This document shows positions 62,556-64,000 of a stretch of DNA of 64,000 nt, piece by piece. The translations under genes were made by a program, and so were the position numbers. The stretch's first letter is position 1. Each line of letters begins with the position of its first letter. A model generated the notes under the pieces. It worked only from the letters and a program-made list of their open reading frames with translations. It was not told where the DNA came from and searched no databases. The DNA is from Paraburkholderia caribensis (GTDB lineage Bacteria > Pseudomonadota > Gammaproteobacteria > Burkholderiales > Burkholderiaceae): assembly GCF_002902945.1 (NCBI RefSeq), contig NZ_CP026101.1, forward strand, positions 992,001 through 1,056,000, written 5' to 3'.

Positions 62556-64000
62556 ATGACCCGATCCGATTCCTCTCCCGCAGCCGGTGCCGCCGTGAAA
62601 CCCGGCGCGGCCGAAGCCGTCGCCGAAGACTTCGACCCGAAGAAGGTGCTGCGCCAGTTGCCGCACATGCCGGGCGTCTATCGCTACTACGATGCGCAGG
62701 GCGCGGTGCTGTACGTGGGCAAGGCGCGCGACCTGAAGAAGCGCGTGTCGAGCTACTTCACCAAGACGCTGCTGTCACCGCGCATCGCGATGATGGTCAC
62801 GCGGATCGCAAAGATCGAAACGACGGTCACGCGGTCCGAAGCCGAAGCGCTGTTGCTCGAGAACAATCTGATCAAGGCTTTGGCGCCGCGCTACAACATC
62901 CTGTTTCGCGACGACAAGTCATATCCGTATCTGAAGCTGACGGGTCATCAGTTCCCGCGCATGGCGTACTACCGCGGTTCGGTCGACAAGAAGAATCAGT
63001 ATTTCGGACCTTTCCCGAGTGCGTGGGCAGTGCGTGAGAGCATTCAGATCCTGCAGCGCGTGTTCCAGTTGCGCACGTGCGAGGACTCCGTGTTCAACAA
63101 TCGCACGCGGCCGTGTTTGCTGCATCAGATCGGACGATGCACGGCGCCGTGCGTCGCCGCGATCAGCGAAGAGGACTATGCACGCGATGTGTCGAACGCG
63201 TCGCGCTTCCTGCTCGGACGGCAGTCGGAGGTGATGAAGGAACTCGAGCAGAAGATGCACGCGTTTGCCAGCGAACTGAAGTTCGAGCAGGCAGCGGCCG
63301 TGCGCAATCAGATGAGTTCGCTGTCGACAGTGCTGCATCAGCAGGCCATCGAAGTGGGCGGCGAGAGTGACGTCGATATTCTGGCCGTCGTCGCGCTTGG
63401 CGGGCGCGTGTGCGTGAACCTCGCGATGGTGCGCGGCGGCCGGCATCTCGGCGACAAGGCGTACTTCCCGACGCACGTCGAAAGCGCGTTGACAGCCGAA
63501 GAGGGCGGTCTCGACGATGGCGATGAAATCGTCCGGGCCGAGCCCGCGACAGTGATCGGCGTCGAGGCGGAGATGGGCGAGGAGTCCGATGAAGTCGTGA
63601 GTATCGGTGAAGACTCGGACGAAGACCCGGACGAAAACTCGCCGGAGGAAGGCAGCGAAGAGCTAGAAGTCGCTAGCGGCGCAGATGCAGATACCGACAC
63701 CGCCGTCGGCAAGAAGCCGCGCCGCACGCCCGGCATCGAATCGGAAGTGCTCGAGGCGTTCATTGCCCAGCACTATCTGGGCAATCGCGTGCCGCCCGTG
63801 CTCGTGGTCAGCCACGCCCCCGCGAGCCGCGAACTCGTCGATCTGCTGATCGAGCAGGCCGGGCACAAGGTCACGCTGTTGCGCCAGCCGCAAGGCCAGA
63901 AGCGCGCCTGGCTCGCGATGGCCGAGCAGAACGCGAAGATCGCGCTCGCGCGGCTATTGTCGGAGCAAGGCTCGCAGCAATCGCGTACGCGCGCGCTCGC
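62556..64000 (+). CDS. uvrC: Excinuclease ABC subunit C (partial, runs off the window)
   Basis: The first 481 codons of UvrC, which makes both incisions in nucleotide excision repair. The GIY-YIG domain begins near residue 36 (MPGVYRYYDAQGAVLYVGKA). The Cys-containing region RTCEDSVFNNRTRPC lies near 174. The UVR motif is near 225-260 (ELKFEQAAAVRNQMSSL). A very acidic insert of about 80 residues, rich in Glu and Asp, lies near 310-392 (63480-63735) before the C-terminal endonuclease homology. The start at 62556 follows no strong ribosome site but gives the family N-terminus. Confidence 0.94.
   Translation, partial: MTRSDSSPAAGAAVKPGAAEAVAEDFDPKKVLRQLPHMPGVYRYYDAQGAVLYVGKARDLKKRVSSYFTKTLLSPRIAMMVTRIAKIETTVTRSEAEALLLENNLIKALAPRYNILFRDDKSYPYLKLTGHQFPRMAYYRGSVDKKNQYFGPFPSAWAVRESIQILQRVFQLRTCEDSVFNNRTRPCLLHQIGRCTAPCVAAISEEDYARDVSNASRFLLGRQSEVMKELEQKMHAFASELKFEQAAAVRNQMSSLSTVLHQQAIEVGGESDVDILAVVALGGRVCVNLAMVRGGRHLGDKAYFPTHVESALTAEEGGLDDGDEIVRAEPATVIGVEAEMGEESDEVVSIGEDSDEDPDENSPEEGSEELEVASGADADTDTAVGKKPRRTPGIESEVLEAFIAQHYLGNRVPPVLVVSHAPASRELVDLLIEQAGHKVTLLRQPQGQKRAWLAMAEQNAKIALARLLSEQGSQQSRTRAL

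Noticed and set aside
1..64000. CRISPR array, prophage or insertion sequence
   Set aside because: No regularly spaced repeats, cas genes, phage structural genes or transposases were recognised.

Overview
The window is a GC-rich chromosomal segment from a beta-proteobacterium of the Burkholderiaceae, most likely Paraburkholderia or a close Burkholderia relative. This is inferred from three things. The gene order yceD-rpmF-plsX-fabHDG-acpP-fabF-rpoE-rseA-rseB-mucD-lepA-lepB-rnc-era-recO-pdxJ-acpS-nagZ is typical of that group. An EF-P carrying Arg32 lies beside its rhamnosyltransferase EarP. Burkholderia-style intergenic repeats are present. No prophage, plasmid, CRISPR array or insertion sequence was recognised. 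Most of the window is core chromosome, with a more accessory-looking stretch at about 1-18 kb.

1-18 kb: an MFS transporter with a GlxA-type regulator, an acyl-CoA thioesterase, fumC, a phospholipase D-like lipoprotein, a frameshifted bile acid:sodium symporter family gene, a roughly 690-bp imperfect inverted-repeat element with no convincing gene, a MATE exporter, a small S4 RNA-binding protein, two small secreted Lys/Ala-rich proteins, a UvrD-type helicase, an uncharacterised 254-aa protein, azlCD with an AraC regulator, creA, and two identical tRNA-Asn genes. 18-25.7 kb: fdxA, pncB, a stand-alone lutC, an NhaD-type antiporter, a 2-hydroxyacid dehydrogenase overlapping rmuC, and a GNAT/membrane protein pair. 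25.7-32.3 kb: the molybdenum cofactor genes moaA-mobA-moeA and a large RNase E gene. 32.3-37.6 kb: a long structured rne leader, then rluC-gph-Rieske-S49 peptidase rightward and a methylase-maf pair leftward.

37.6-49.7 kb: a near-consensus sigma70 promoter starts yceD-rpmF, followed by the phospholipid and type II fatty-acid genes (plsX, fabH, fabD, fabG, acpP, fabF), a YgfX-like gene, and the envelope-stress module rpoE-rseA-rseB-mucD. Several hairpins or terminators lie inside this run (after rpmF, before fabG, after acpP, before lepA), so output is probably set gene by gene. 49.8-58.3 kb: lepA, lepB, rnc, era, recO, pdxJ, acpS and nagZ, a tightly packed translation, secretion, RNA-processing and cofactor block. 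58.3-64 kb: a sigma54-type response regulator with altered catalytic motifs, a CsbD protein, efp and earP, and the start of uvrC, which runs off the right edge.

The observations most worth checking are the inverted-repeat element at about 7.76-8.45 kb, the sigma54 regulator with GAFGGA instead of GAFTGA plus two other altered ATPase positions, the single-base frameshift in the symporter gene, the unexplained structured 3' region of acpP, the hairpin-rich rne leader, and the long low-complexity or acidic extensions in RNase E, RNase III, RecO and UvrC. No clearly new multi-gene system was found; the inverted repeat is the strongest unexplained structure.
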